Shown piece after piece: positions 1 through 5,849 of a DNA stretch of 6,278 nucleotides; positions within the stretch are counted from its first letter, which is position 1; the number at the start of each line of letters is the position of its first letter. The DNA is taken from NCBI GenBank assembly GCA_018061375.1, contig JAGOUG010000050.1, positions 1-6,278 of the forward strand. The letters are read 5' to 3'. This DNA is from Candidatus Saccharimonadota bacterium (GTDB lineage: Bacteria; Patescibacteriota; Saccharimonadia; Saccharimonadales; UBA7683). The position numbers and the translations under genes are program-made. Below the pieces are notes generated by a model. It saw nothing but the letters and a program-made list of their open reading frames with translations, made no database searches and was not told where the DNA came from.

Positions 1-1
1 C

Positions 2-49
2 ACAGAACTATACACGGACAGACAATTATTACATTCGGTAATCATTTAA
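2..49 (+). CDS. possible C-terminal end of an upstream gene (partial)
   Basis: The frame starting at base 2 is open to a TAA at 47-49 and would encode a 15-residue tail ending LLHSVII. Its stop overlaps the ATG of the next gene by one base (TAATG), an arrangement typical of translationally coupled genes. The other two frames are also open for most of this short stretch, so the overlap is the only argument for choosing this one. Nothing can be said about the product. Confidence 0.3.
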   Translation, partial: TELYTDRQLLHSVII

Positions 50-960
50 TGAGTGATAGCTCACTTTGGGAATCACCTTTTTCGACCTTGTATGGCAGAT
101 TGCCAAATACAAGCCTTGGCCCTTATTACTTAGGCGATGCAGACGAAATAGATAACTGGGAAATCGGACTATGGTACGATCCAAACGCCGAACCAGTCAG
201 GCCAGATGCCCTACAACTACCAACTCAGTCACGAGTGATAGAACGATTACGAGCAAAAGGCTATGAGCTTGGAATAACACCTTGGCAAACCATGGATGAC
301 GCGCTCCGTCACCAGCAAGAAGTACTCGATGCAGCGTATAGTGTCTACGACGCAAACGAGCACCTAATTGCACGAGATACGATTACTGACCCTCGGATTA
401 ATACGCACCACACCATAGCCAGGACAGAAATGCGTAGAGAACTTCGCGAATTCCGTCGTACATTTGAGTTACAAAGTCTCACGAGAGGACTCATTAACGC
501 GGTAGAGAACCAAGGGCCCAGCCCACATGACTGCCATGTTCACATACACGCAAGTCACTTACTGACAGACGACGACAAAGTAGCATTACTCGATGTACTT
601 ACTGAGGAGACTGGCTATATACCGCGTCCTCATGAAGATCCAGAATTTACGTTTGAGGTTGTAATGTATGGCTCACTTCACGCTAATCTTGAGGAGGCTG
701 CTCATAGTGTTGCTGTTGGCGCTCAAATAGCACAGATACTCGTAAAACACATCGATGTTGTATTTGAATACCACTCTGGCGGTGATTCATTTACGAGGTT
801 AGCACGTAAAATTGCGGTCATGCGCGCCCTGAATGCGCCGCGTGGTGCAATGGAACCACTCTGCCAACAATTTTTAGATGCCGGTGCAGCTGCTAATTTT
901 GAGTCTATGACGGTAGAAACGATACTTGAAGAACTGCTGAATATTGAAAGGATAGTGTAA
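49..960 (+). CDS. hypothetical protein, 303 aa, soluble, with a His-rich cluster
   Basis: I do not recognise this protein. It is acidic and predicted soluble, with no signal peptide or membrane segment. Residues 123-155 are rich in charged residues and look helical. Residues 160-170 hold an unusual His/Cys cluster (HDCHVHIHASH, with the DxHxH spacing seen in metal-dependent hydrolases). From there to about residue 245 the pattern suggests alternating strands and helices: strand 162-169, helix 173-188, strand 200-208, helix 213-233, strand 235-242. The ATG at 49 has no clear Shine-Dalgarno upstream. The frame is open leftward to the window edge, so a longer N-terminus cannot be excluded, but the TAATG overlap with a possible upstream stop favours this start. 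The next gene begins 4 bp after the stop, so the two are almost certainly co-transcribed. That it is a real gene is likely from its length and amino-acid make-up; its function is unknown. Confidence 0.85.
   Translation: MSDSSLWESPFSTLYGRLPNTSLGPYYLGDADEIDNWEIGLWYDPNAEPVRPDALQLPTQSRVIERLRAKGYELGITPWQTMDDALRHQQEVLDAAYSVYDANEHLIARDTITDPRINTHHTIARTEMRRELREFRRTFELQSLTRGLINAVENQGPSPHDCHVHIHASHLLTDDDKVALLDVLTEETGYIPRPHEDPEFTFEVVMYGSLHANLEEAAHSVAVGAQIAQILVKHIDVVFEYHSGGDSFTRLARKIAVMRALNAPRGAMEPLCQQFLDAGAAANFESMTVETILEELLNIERIV
948..953 (+). promoter_or_regulatory. ribosome binding site of the 965 gene
   Basis: AAAGGA lies inside the last codons of the preceding gene, 11 nt before the ATG at 965. It is one of few Shine-Dalgarno-like sequences in the window. 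It supports the 965 start and translational coupling to the upstream gene. The spacing is slightly long. Confidence 0.45.
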
Positions 961-964
961 TACC

Positions 965-1864
965 ATGACCCAACCAGAAAATAATATACCCGTTAACGAC
1001 GTAGAGATGGAGGCCAGGGACAAAGTCCTCGAGCCGCACACACCTACGCTACTAGCCTTGTTTCAAGAATTAGACATAGACGTTCCACTAAGCGACGACG
1101 GAACACCCGCAAACTGGTATACACTCTACCGTACTACCGAGGCAGCTCGCATTGGCTTAGAGACAAGTCTTATTGAGCTTGACACTTGGCAGAATGAAGG
1201 AGACTACGACGTAGAGCAAATAGTGGGGCACGTCATAAAAAGAACAAACTGCCAGAAGAATCTGAAGTCCCTCAATCTTCAGCTTCAGAATCTTGAGTTA
1301 TTGTATGGTGTGCTATCAACCCACTGGATTCTTTCAGAAGAACGCATACCTTTTCAAAAAGCATTCGATGAAGAGATCGGTCTAGCGCCTACTTCTCCAG
1401 AAGAAGATCATAGATTTGAGTTACGAATAAAACGAAACCAGATTATTCGAACACCGTGGCTTTCAACTGAGCAGCAGATGGTACTACTCGACTATCTTGA
1501 GGCAAACTTTGGTAGTGCGCCACTTCCCGATACAGTTGCTGAGATACAAGATGGTGAATTACGGCAGCTAGTAAGAGATGATTACTATACCCAAGCAGAT
1601 ACGGAGCGACGGTTACGATATTCTCGAGCCCACGCTGCAATCGTTCAAACGCTTGGTGATAGCTATACTTCTGAAGAAAGTTGGCCGGAGTATCTTTCTG
1701 CAATATTTTGGTACACCCGAAGAACTCAGACACACGAAAGCGAATACCCAGACGAATATGGTGAAGAACTACGCAGTAACTGCTACAAAGCTGGTGAAGC
1801 TCTTGGTATATGGCAAGAGCTGACCGAAGCGATTCTACGTTCAATTGATTCACCAGAACAATAG
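965..1864 (+). CDS. hypothetical protein, 299 aa, acidic, helical
   Basis: I do not recognise this protein. It has no signal peptide or membrane segment and is rich in Glu and Asp. Residues 85-120 form a likely long amphipathic helix or short coiled coil (IKRTNCQKNLKSLNLQLQNL and onward). Residues 165-180 carry WLSTEQQMVLLDYLEA, which resembles LLTDDDKVALLDVLTE of the preceding gene (171-186). Both proteins also have an Arg-Thr followed by a Leu/Gln-rich helix, so they may be distant paralogues, but by eye this is weak. The C-terminal third is aromatic-rich (WPEYLSAIFWYTRR, 240-253) and ends acidic. The gene starts 4 bp after the upstream stop. It is separated from the downstream helicase gene by 95 bp, so it may or may not share a transcript with it. 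It is a real gene by length and composition, with function unknown. Confidence 0.85.
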   Translation: MTQPENNIPVNDVEMEARDKVLEPHTPTLLALFQELDIDVPLSDDGTPANWYTLYRTTEAARIGLETSLIELDTWQNEGDYDVEQIVGHVIKRTNCQKNLKSLNLQLQNLELLYGVLSTHWILSEERIPFQKAFDEEIGLAPTSPEEDHRFELRIKRNQIIRTPWLSTEQQMVLLDYLEANFGSAPLPDTVAEIQDGELRQLVRDDYYTQADTERRLRYSRAHAAIVQTLGDSYTSEESWPEYLSAIFWYTRRTQTHESEYPDEYGEELRSNCYKAGEALGIWQELTEAILRSIDSPEQ

Positions 1865-1935
1865 ATAGCACTTAAAGAACATTCTGTACATAATACTGGC
1901 GCTAGGTTCAATGGTGCCTACTTCTACATATCCAC

Positions 1936-1954
1936 CAGTGGGTACGGTACACTG
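1936..1954 (+). promoter_or_regulatory. small inverted repeat just before the helicase start
   Basis: CAGTG at 1936-1940 pairs with CACTG at 1950-1954, and the inner TAC and GTA can extend the stem with an asymmetric G bulge. The repeat ends 5 nt before the ATG at 1960, where a Shine-Dalgarno would lie, and no purine-rich ribosome binding site is present. If transcribed, the hairpin could limit or guide initiation; as DNA it could be an operator. The 95-bp gap holds no convincing -35/-10 pair. Confidence 0.3.
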
Positions 1955-1959
1955 TATAC

Positions 1960-4900
1960 ATGAAGTTTGAAGAAGAGTATGAAAAACTGAACGCCAAACA
2001 AAAAGAAGCGGTTGATGCCATTGATGGGCCCGTACTTGTTATAGCCGGGGCCGGTACTGGTAAAACGCAGCTTCTGAGTATGCGTGTTGCAAATATTCTT
2101 CGTACTACAGATACCGACGCACGTAATATTCTATGCCTAACGTTTACCAACAAGGCAGCGACAAACATGCGTGAGCGCCTACAAGTACTGACAGATGGCG
2201 AAGCGCGCAACGTTCATGTAAAAACGTTTCACGGCTTTGCCTCAGAAATAATGAATAACTACAGTCAGTATTTTTGGAACGGTGCGAATCTCAAGAGTGC
2301 ACCAGAGGCAGTAGAACTTTCAATTTTAGAATCGATAATTTCATCACTGCCACTAGACAACCCCTATGCCACAAAATTTTACGGAACCTACACAATGCTC
2401 GGCAAGGCCCAAAAGGCGATTGCCCGAGCAAAAGAAGCTGGACTTACACCAGATAAACTCCGTGCCTTATTACACGCGAACCTAGCCTATATAGACGAGA
2501 TTGAACCACAACTCGTAGAGGCACTTACGCCATCGGTGAGTCATAAAAAACTACCCGAACTTGTAGAGGCGATTTCAGCCCTGCCAGAACAACCAACAGA
2601 TGCACTGACGACACCGCTGATATCGCTCGCTACAAAAATACAAGAAAGCCTTGCCTTTGCAGTTGCCCAAGATGAGCCTTCGGGCAAGGCAACCAATACA
2701 AGCAATTGGAAGAAGGATTGGATTACAACTGAAGATGGCGTTAAGGGTCTCCACGTACAGCGTCGTCGTAACAAACAGTGGCTCGAACTTGCTGATATTT
2801 ATGAACAGTATAGAGATCAACTACATAAACGTGGCTACTATGACTACTCTGATATGCTACTGGAAGTAATTGTACAAATGGAATCACACAGTGATCTGCG
2901 GGCAGAAATTCAAGAACGCTTCAATTATGTGTTGATAGACGAATTTCAAGACAGTAACACTGCGCAGCTCAGGCTTGCTCACTTGGTTGCAGATCATCAT
3001 AGTGCCGAAGGAAAGCCAAACATTATGGCAGTTGGTGATGACGACCAATCTATATATGGATTTAACGGCGCAGAGCTCAACAATATGCTCCACTTCGAAC
3101 GAACGTATGGCTCAGAGGTAGTTAAAACAATTGTTCTGACTGATAACTACCGATCAACCAACGAGGTGCTTGAGGCTTCAGAATCAATCATTACAAACAG
3201 CCAGGATAGGTTAGTCAACCGGATTCCAGGGCTTACAAAAAAGCTAGTAGCGAAGACGCACGATTTACCAAATGGTGAGATTCTACACCAGCAATACCTC
3301 AATCAAGAACACGAACAATACATGCTGGCATATGACATTAAGAAGCGATGGGATTCACACCCAAACCAAACAATAACAGTACTAGCACGAAGCCATAAAA
3401 GTCTTGAACCCCTAGCCGCACAGTTACATAACCTGAATGTACCTATTCGCTATGAACGACAGCAAAACATACTTGAGCACGAAGCAGTACTGCAAGTAAT
3501 TAATGTATGTAGAGTTGTACAAGCATTACTCACAGGCGATCAAGAAACCGCAAACGCAGTGCTTTGCCAACTGCTTCGACACCCAATGTTCTGTCTAGAA
3601 AATGAAATCTTATGGAAGCTTGCAGAAGAAAACCGTTATAGCCCACAGTGGCTTGCTAGTATTTTAAGTACACCAGAAACAACCGAATTTGGTGAATGGC
3701 TCAATTGGCTCACTACCGAAGCTAGTTACCAACCGCTTTCACTTATTATCGAACATATAATCGGCATCAGGGAAGATTCATCGCAAAGCTATCTTCGGCA
3801 CTATTACGTTGAAGATCAACGGCTTTCATCTACCTATATTCAAACACTTTCAGCAATACGGCTACTGAGAGAACTGGTTAATGAGTTTACGCCAGCATCA
3901 ACCGCCGTCTTAAAAGACTTTCTCTTATTTATAGATACCGAGACTGCCAACCACAAAACAATTTCAGACAACTCGGCATTGATTAGCGGTGGGTCAGCAG
4001 TTGAGCTACTTTCTGTTCATAAGGCAAAAGGACTCGAATTTGATTGTGTCTATATTATTGATGCAGTAGAAAAAGATTGGCAACCATCTGGCGGCAGAGA
4101 AGGCGTGCCCGCTAATTTACCTCTCCAACCTCCACTAGAAACCGAAGATGAATACGTTCGACTTATGTACGTAGCAGCTACGCGAGCAAAGCATACAATC
4201 GTATTTGCGAGCTACCGTAAAACTGGAGCAGGCGAAGATGTACTGCCAACCTCACTTATTCGTGCATTTGCGCCGATTGAAATGAATGAGCCGACAGAAG
4301 ATCAAACGGTAGCAATTTTAGAAACCGCGCTTGCCTGGCCACGCCTGAATGCAACAACTGAAAAAGAGATTTTAGGTGATATTCTTGAGCGTTTTTCTAT
4401 TAACGCAACAAACTTGATCGGATTCCTCGATGTGACTGAAGGCGGCCCAGGCACATTTTTAGAACGAAGCCTTCTACGGTTACCATCTGTAAAATCAGAC
4501 TTCATGAGCCATGGTACCGCAATACACTCCGCACTTGAACTTGCCCAGAAACAAGTAAACCTTGGCGCATTCAGCCTAGATACCATAAAAGAAGAGTACC
4601 GTCATACCTTACAGAAAGAACACTTACCCGCAGACCAACTTACAAAGCAAACTGTATACGGTGAAAAAATTCTCGACAAACTATTTACTGATCTTGGCTA
4701 CACTCTGCAAAAAGGGAGTATCCCCGAGCAGTCTCTCTCCCGACTTGTTGTTGGCGATGCGCTAGTTGGCGGTAAGCTCGATAGAATCGACTATTTAGAT
4801 GCCGACTCTATACGAATAGTAGATTATAAAACAGGTAGTGGGCTCTCAAGTTTTACCACAAAAGACAAAACCAAAGAGGTCAAAGTCTGGAAGCATACGC

Positions 4901-5172
4901 TACAGCTGACATTCTACGCACTACTCGCGCAGGTAGACCCTGAACTCAGTAAATACAAAAATATTGAAGGGCAAATGGTGTATGTAGAAAGTAGTTACGC
5001 AAAAGGGTTAACACTCTCATATACTCCGACTCAGGAAGAAATCGACAGGCTCGCAAAACTAATTCAAGCCGTCTGGCACAAAGTAAAGAACTACGACCTC
5101 CCGGATACCTCGCACTACGAACCAACCCTCGCCGGTATCAAACAGTTCGAACAAGACCTACTAGGGGCCTAG
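1960..5172 (+). CDS. UvrD/Rep-type DNA helicase fused to RecB-like PD-(D/E)XK nuclease (AddA/AdnA-like)
   Basis: This is a superfamily 1A 3'-5' DNA helicase with a C-terminal nuclease, 1070 residues, expected to unwind and trim DNA ends in recombination and repair in the cytoplasm. Motor motifs in order are: Q-motif LNAKQKEAV (10-18), Walker A AGAGTGKT (29-36, Lys35), Ia LTFTNKAATNMRER (60-73), Ic TFHGFASEI (89-97), Walker B/II LIDEFQDSN (325-333), III AVGDDDQSIYGFNGA (357-371), IV LTDNYRST (393-400), V LLSVHKAKGLEFD (683-695), VI EYVRLMYVAATRAKH (731-745). The nuclease domain is about 840-1070: GTAIHSALE (852-860, His856), GGKLDRID (937-944, Asp941), IVDYKTG (953-959, Asp955 and Lys957) and QLTFY (982-986, Gln982 and Tyr986). 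That is the full RecB-family catalytic set. The domain has no cysteines, so it lacks the iron-sulphur cluster known from AddB-type nucleases. Motif Ic to II spans about 230 residues, roughly 100 more than in PcrA/UvrD, giving an enlarged 1B subdomain. The start fits because the Q-motif begins 10 residues in, although no Shine-Dalgarno is seen. Family assignment is secure; whether it works alone or with a partner is unknown. Confidence 0.96.
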   Translation: MKFEEEYEKLNAKQKEAVDAIDGPVLVIAGAGTGKTQLLSMRVANILRTTDTDARNILCLTFTNKAATNMRERLQVLTDGEARNVHVKTFHGFASEIMNNYSQYFWNGANLKSAPEAVELSILESIISSLPLDNPYATKFYGTYTMLGKAQKAIARAKEAGLTPDKLRALLHANLAYIDEIEPQLVEALTPSVSHKKLPELVEAISALPEQPTDALTTPLISLATKIQESLAFAVAQDEPSGKATNTSNWKKDWITTEDGVKGLHVQRRRNKQWLELADIYEQYRDQLHKRGYYDYSDMLLEVIVQMESHSDLRAEIQERFNYVLIDEFQDSNTAQLRLAHLVADHHSAEGKPNIMAVGDDDQSIYGFNGAELNNMLHFERTYGSEVVKTIVLTDNYRSTNEVLEASESIITNSQDRLVNRIPGLTKKLVAKTHDLPNGEILHQQYLNQEHEQYMLAYDIKKRWDSHPNQTITVLARSHKSLEPLAAQLHNLNVPIRYERQQNILEHEAVLQVINVCRVVQALLTGDQETANAVLCQLLRHPMFCLENEILWKLAEENRYSPQWLASILSTPETTEFGEWLNWLTTEASYQPLSLIIEHIIGIREDSSQSYLRHYYVEDQRLSSTYIQTLSAIRLLRELVNEFTPASTAVLKDFLLFIDTETANHKTISDNSALISGGSAVELLSVHKAKGLEFDCVYIIDAVEKDWQPSGGREGVPANLPLQPPLETEDEYVRLMYVAATRAKHTIVFASYRKTGAGEDVLPTSLIRAFAPIEMNEPTEDQTVAILETALAWPRLNATTEKEILGDILERFSINATNLIGFLDVTEGGPGTFLERSLLRLPSVKSDFMSHGTAIHSALELAQKQVNLGAFSLDTIKEEYRHTLQKEHLPADQLTKQTVYGEKILDKLFTDLGYTLQKGSIPEQSLSRLVVGDALVGGKLDRIDYLDADSIRIVDYKTGSGLSSFTTKDKTKEVKVWKHTLQLTFYALLAQVDPELSKYKNIEGQMVYVESSYAKGLTLSYTPTQEEIDRLAKLIQAVWHKVKNYDLPDTSHYEPTLAGIKQFEQDLLGA

Positions 5173-5220
5173 TAGGTAGTAGATTATAGTTAGAATATGG
5201 TGTGTGCATCCTCAAGCCAT

Positions 5221-5238
5221 GATCCGCCTGGGCGGATC
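5221..5238. repeat. GGCGGAT-type palindrome, copy 1
   Basis: GATCCGCC and GGCGGATC form perfect 8-bp arms around a TG centre. The core ATCCGCC/GGCGGAT recurs at 5462-5479, and a shorter form at 5330-5345. It lies 49 bp after the helicase stop but has no following T-tract, so it is a dispersed palindromic repeat rather than a classical terminator. Confidence 0.75.
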
Positions 5239-5325
5239 CAATCATCAATAGTCAACTTCCTCCCGCAACTACGTAAAAACCCGAAACGGAAGTACTGCTC
5301 ATCCCCCTGCTGCCGAGGACGTGGC

Positions 5326-5352
5326 TGAGTCCGCCAGATGGCGGATGAGTCC
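5326..5352. repeat. GGCGGA-type palindrome, copy 2, framed by 7-bp direct repeats
   Basis: TCCGCC (5330-5335) and GGCGGA (5340-5345) are inverted around AGAT. TGAGTCC occurs directly repeated at 5326-5332 and 5346-5352, so the palindrome sits between two copies of the same heptamer, the first overlapping the left arm by 3 bp. This looks like an insertion with target duplication, or a slippage product. An earlier CTCATCC at 5298-5304 is complementary to GGATGAG at 5343-5349. Confidence 0.65.
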
Positions 5353-5373
5353 CGCAGGCTACAGAGAGATGAG

Positions 5374-5397
5374 AAGTTCTGGAGTATCGAGCTTTTT
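5374..5397 (+). terminator. possible weak intrinsic terminator
   Basis: AAGTTC (5374-5379) pairs with GAGCTT (5389-5394), including one G-U pair, around a 9-nt loop. The run TTTTT (5393-5397) overlaps the 3' arm. The stem is AT-rich and short, so this is weak. It would end the helicase transcript about 220 nt after its stop codon. Confidence 0.25.
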
Positions 5398-5417
5398 ACA
5401 CACTAGTTGCTGTTTTG

Positions 5418-5439
5418 TCTCGCTTTTCGAAAAGCGAGA
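5418..5439. repeat. 22-bp perfect palindrome
   Basis: The left arm TCTCGCTTTTC and right arm GAAAAGCGAGA are exact reverse complements with no spacer. As RNA this gives a 9-bp stem closed by a 4-nt loop. It is followed by AACTATAAAG, not a T-run, and on the other strand also lacks a T-run, so it is not a standard terminator. A protein-binding site or RNA-processing hairpin fits as well. Confidence 0.7.
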
Positions 5440-5461
5440 AACTATAAAGTAGGAGACATAG

Positions 5462-5479
5462 ATCCGCCAGCCGGCGGAT
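5462..5479. repeat. GGCGGAT-type palindrome, copy 3
   Basis: ATCCGCC (5462-5468) and GGCGGAT (5473-5479) are perfect 7-bp arms around AGCC. The outer core is identical to copy 1 while the centre differs, as expected of a family kept by arm pairing. It is followed by G and seven A on the + strand, so it is not a terminator in this direction. Confidence 0.75.
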
Positions 5480-5526
5480 GAAAAAAATTCATGGTTGTAC
5501 ATTGTCTGTCAACATCCAATTAACTA

Positions 5527-5555
5527 TTGACCTGAACGGTTAAATCTTGTATGAT
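5527..5555 (+). promoter_or_regulatory. sigma70-like promoter
   Basis: The -35 box TTGACC (5527-5532) and the -10 box TATGAT (5550-5555) each match the consensus in five of six positions and are separated by exactly 17 bp. Transcription would start near 5562. No good gene begins directly downstream; the first clear product is the tRNA at 5850, so this may drive a tRNA transcript with a leader of about 290 nt, or a separate small RNA. Confidence 0.65.
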
Positions 5556-5562
5556 GTTCAGG
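5531..5562. promoter_or_regulatory. operator-like inverted repeat over the promoter
   Basis: CCTGAAC (5531-5537) and GTTCAGG (5556-5562) are perfect inverted repeats 18 bp apart. The left arm overlaps the end of the -35 box and the right arm fills the gap between the -10 box and the expected start site. Because the left arm is not transcribed, a DNA-binding repressor site is more likely than an RNA hairpin. Arm centres are 25 bp apart, not a simple multiple of the helical repeat. Confidence 0.5.
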
Positions 5563-5614
5563 CCTGTTGCGCTCTATATGAGTAGCACAAGAGCACTTTG
5601 ACAGACGCGACAAT

Positions 5615-5690
5615 CGGACAACAAAATAAGCAGACTACTTTGTCATTCCTGAGCAGGCAGGAATCTTTAATCTTTTTACTTTGTTGTCCG
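5615..5690. mobile_element. MITE-like 76-bp element with 11-bp terminal inverted repeats
   Basis: The ends CGGACAACAAA (5615-5625) and TTTGTTGTCCG (5680-5690) are perfect inverted repeats. The bases directly outside are AAT on both sides (5612-5614 and 5691-5693), as a 3-bp target duplication would leave. The octamer TACTTTGT is repeated inside at 5636-5643 and 5677-5684. No coding capacity is present. It could instead be a large stem of a non-coding RNA; only other genomic copies could decide. Confidence 0.4.
5645..5677 (+). terminator. dRS3-like hairpin with T-rich tail (possible attenuator)
   Basis: ATTCCTG (5645-5651) and CAGGAAT (5658-5664) form a perfect 7-bp stem with a 6-nt loop, followed by CTTTAATCTTTTT. 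The outer layout ATTCCT-N8-AGGAAT resembles the dRS3-type repeats (ATTCCC-N8-GGGAAT) known from Neisseria and similar intergenic repeats elsewhere. With the promoter at 5527-5555 it would give an RNA of about 115 nt, or attenuate transcription toward the tRNA. The T-tract is interrupted, so termination would be partial. Confidence 0.4.
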
Positions 5691-5713
5691 AATGCTAATA
5701 GACACATTTATAC
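5684..5713 (+). promoter_or_regulatory. weak candidate promoter upstream of the tRNA
   Basis: TTGTCC (5684-5689) and TTATAC (5708-5713) are 18 bp apart, with a possible start near 5720. It overlaps the right end of the MITE-like element. It is a poorer match than the promoter at 5527-5555 and is noted only because it is nearer the tRNA. Confidence 0.2.
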
Positions 5714-5752
5714 GAGTACTCGAATTTTACAATCCGAATATTCGTTAAGGTC

Positions 5753-5845
5753 GGATCCTGCCGTATCACCACAAAGGGGGGAGAGGTTCGTGCTGCCGCT
5801 TCATCGCCGGTACGATGCTTACTTTCGTGATGTACGGCAGGGTCC
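5753..5845 (+). ncRNA. long-range hairpin directly before the tRNA, possible structured leader
   Basis: GGATCCTGCCGTATCAC (5753-5769) pairs with GTGATGTACGGCAGGGTCC (5827-5845): about 17 pairs with one G-U pair and a 2-nt bulge. Inside, CATCG (5802-5806) and CGATG (5812-5816) form a further small hairpin, and a run of six G lies at 5776-5781. The right arm ends only 4 nt before the tRNA acceptor stem. I see no T-box sequence, RNase P, SRP RNA or tmRNA consensus in it. It may be the 5' leader removed by RNase P, or a distinct RNA. Confidence 0.45.
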
Positions 5846-5849
5846 TGTG

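Larger units (their letters stand above)
5173..5849. other. 677-bp gene-poor region packed with inverted repeats
   Basis: No convincing protein gene lies between the helicase stop and the tRNA. The stretch holds three GGCGGA-type palindromes, a possible weak terminator, a 22-bp palindrome, a promoter with an overlaid inverted repeat, a MITE-like element and a long hairpin, each listed separately. Two 10-bp palindromes, CGAGTACTCG (5713-5722) and CGAATATTCG (5735-5744), lie 12 bp apart and are otherwise unexplained. The one long frame (TTG at 5598 to 5924) reads through the tRNA and is not accepted as a gene. Confidence 0.8.

Noticed and set aside
1443..1871. 142-codon antisense frame opposite the second unknown gene
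   Set aside because: It is fully contained opposite a better gene in a tight operon, with no ribosome binding site; a shadow frame.
1908..2210. 100-codon antisense frame opposite the helicase N-terminus
   Set aside because: It lies over the conserved Walker A region; its Arg/Ser/Val-rich product is typical of a shadow frame.
49..5172. Known defence island (restriction-modification, CBASS, Gabija-like helicase plus nuclease pair)
   Set aside because: The helicase and nuclease are one RecB-family chain with a repair-type layout, and the two unknown genes show no recognisable defence domain. Nothing beyond proximity supports a defence role.
5320..5365. Hammerhead-ribozyme-like words (GGATGAGTCC, GAGGAC, CCGAAACGG nearby)
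   Set aside because: The CUGAUGA core, the GAAA element and the cleavage triplet do not occur in the required order or spacing. The words arise from the palindrome and its direct repeat.
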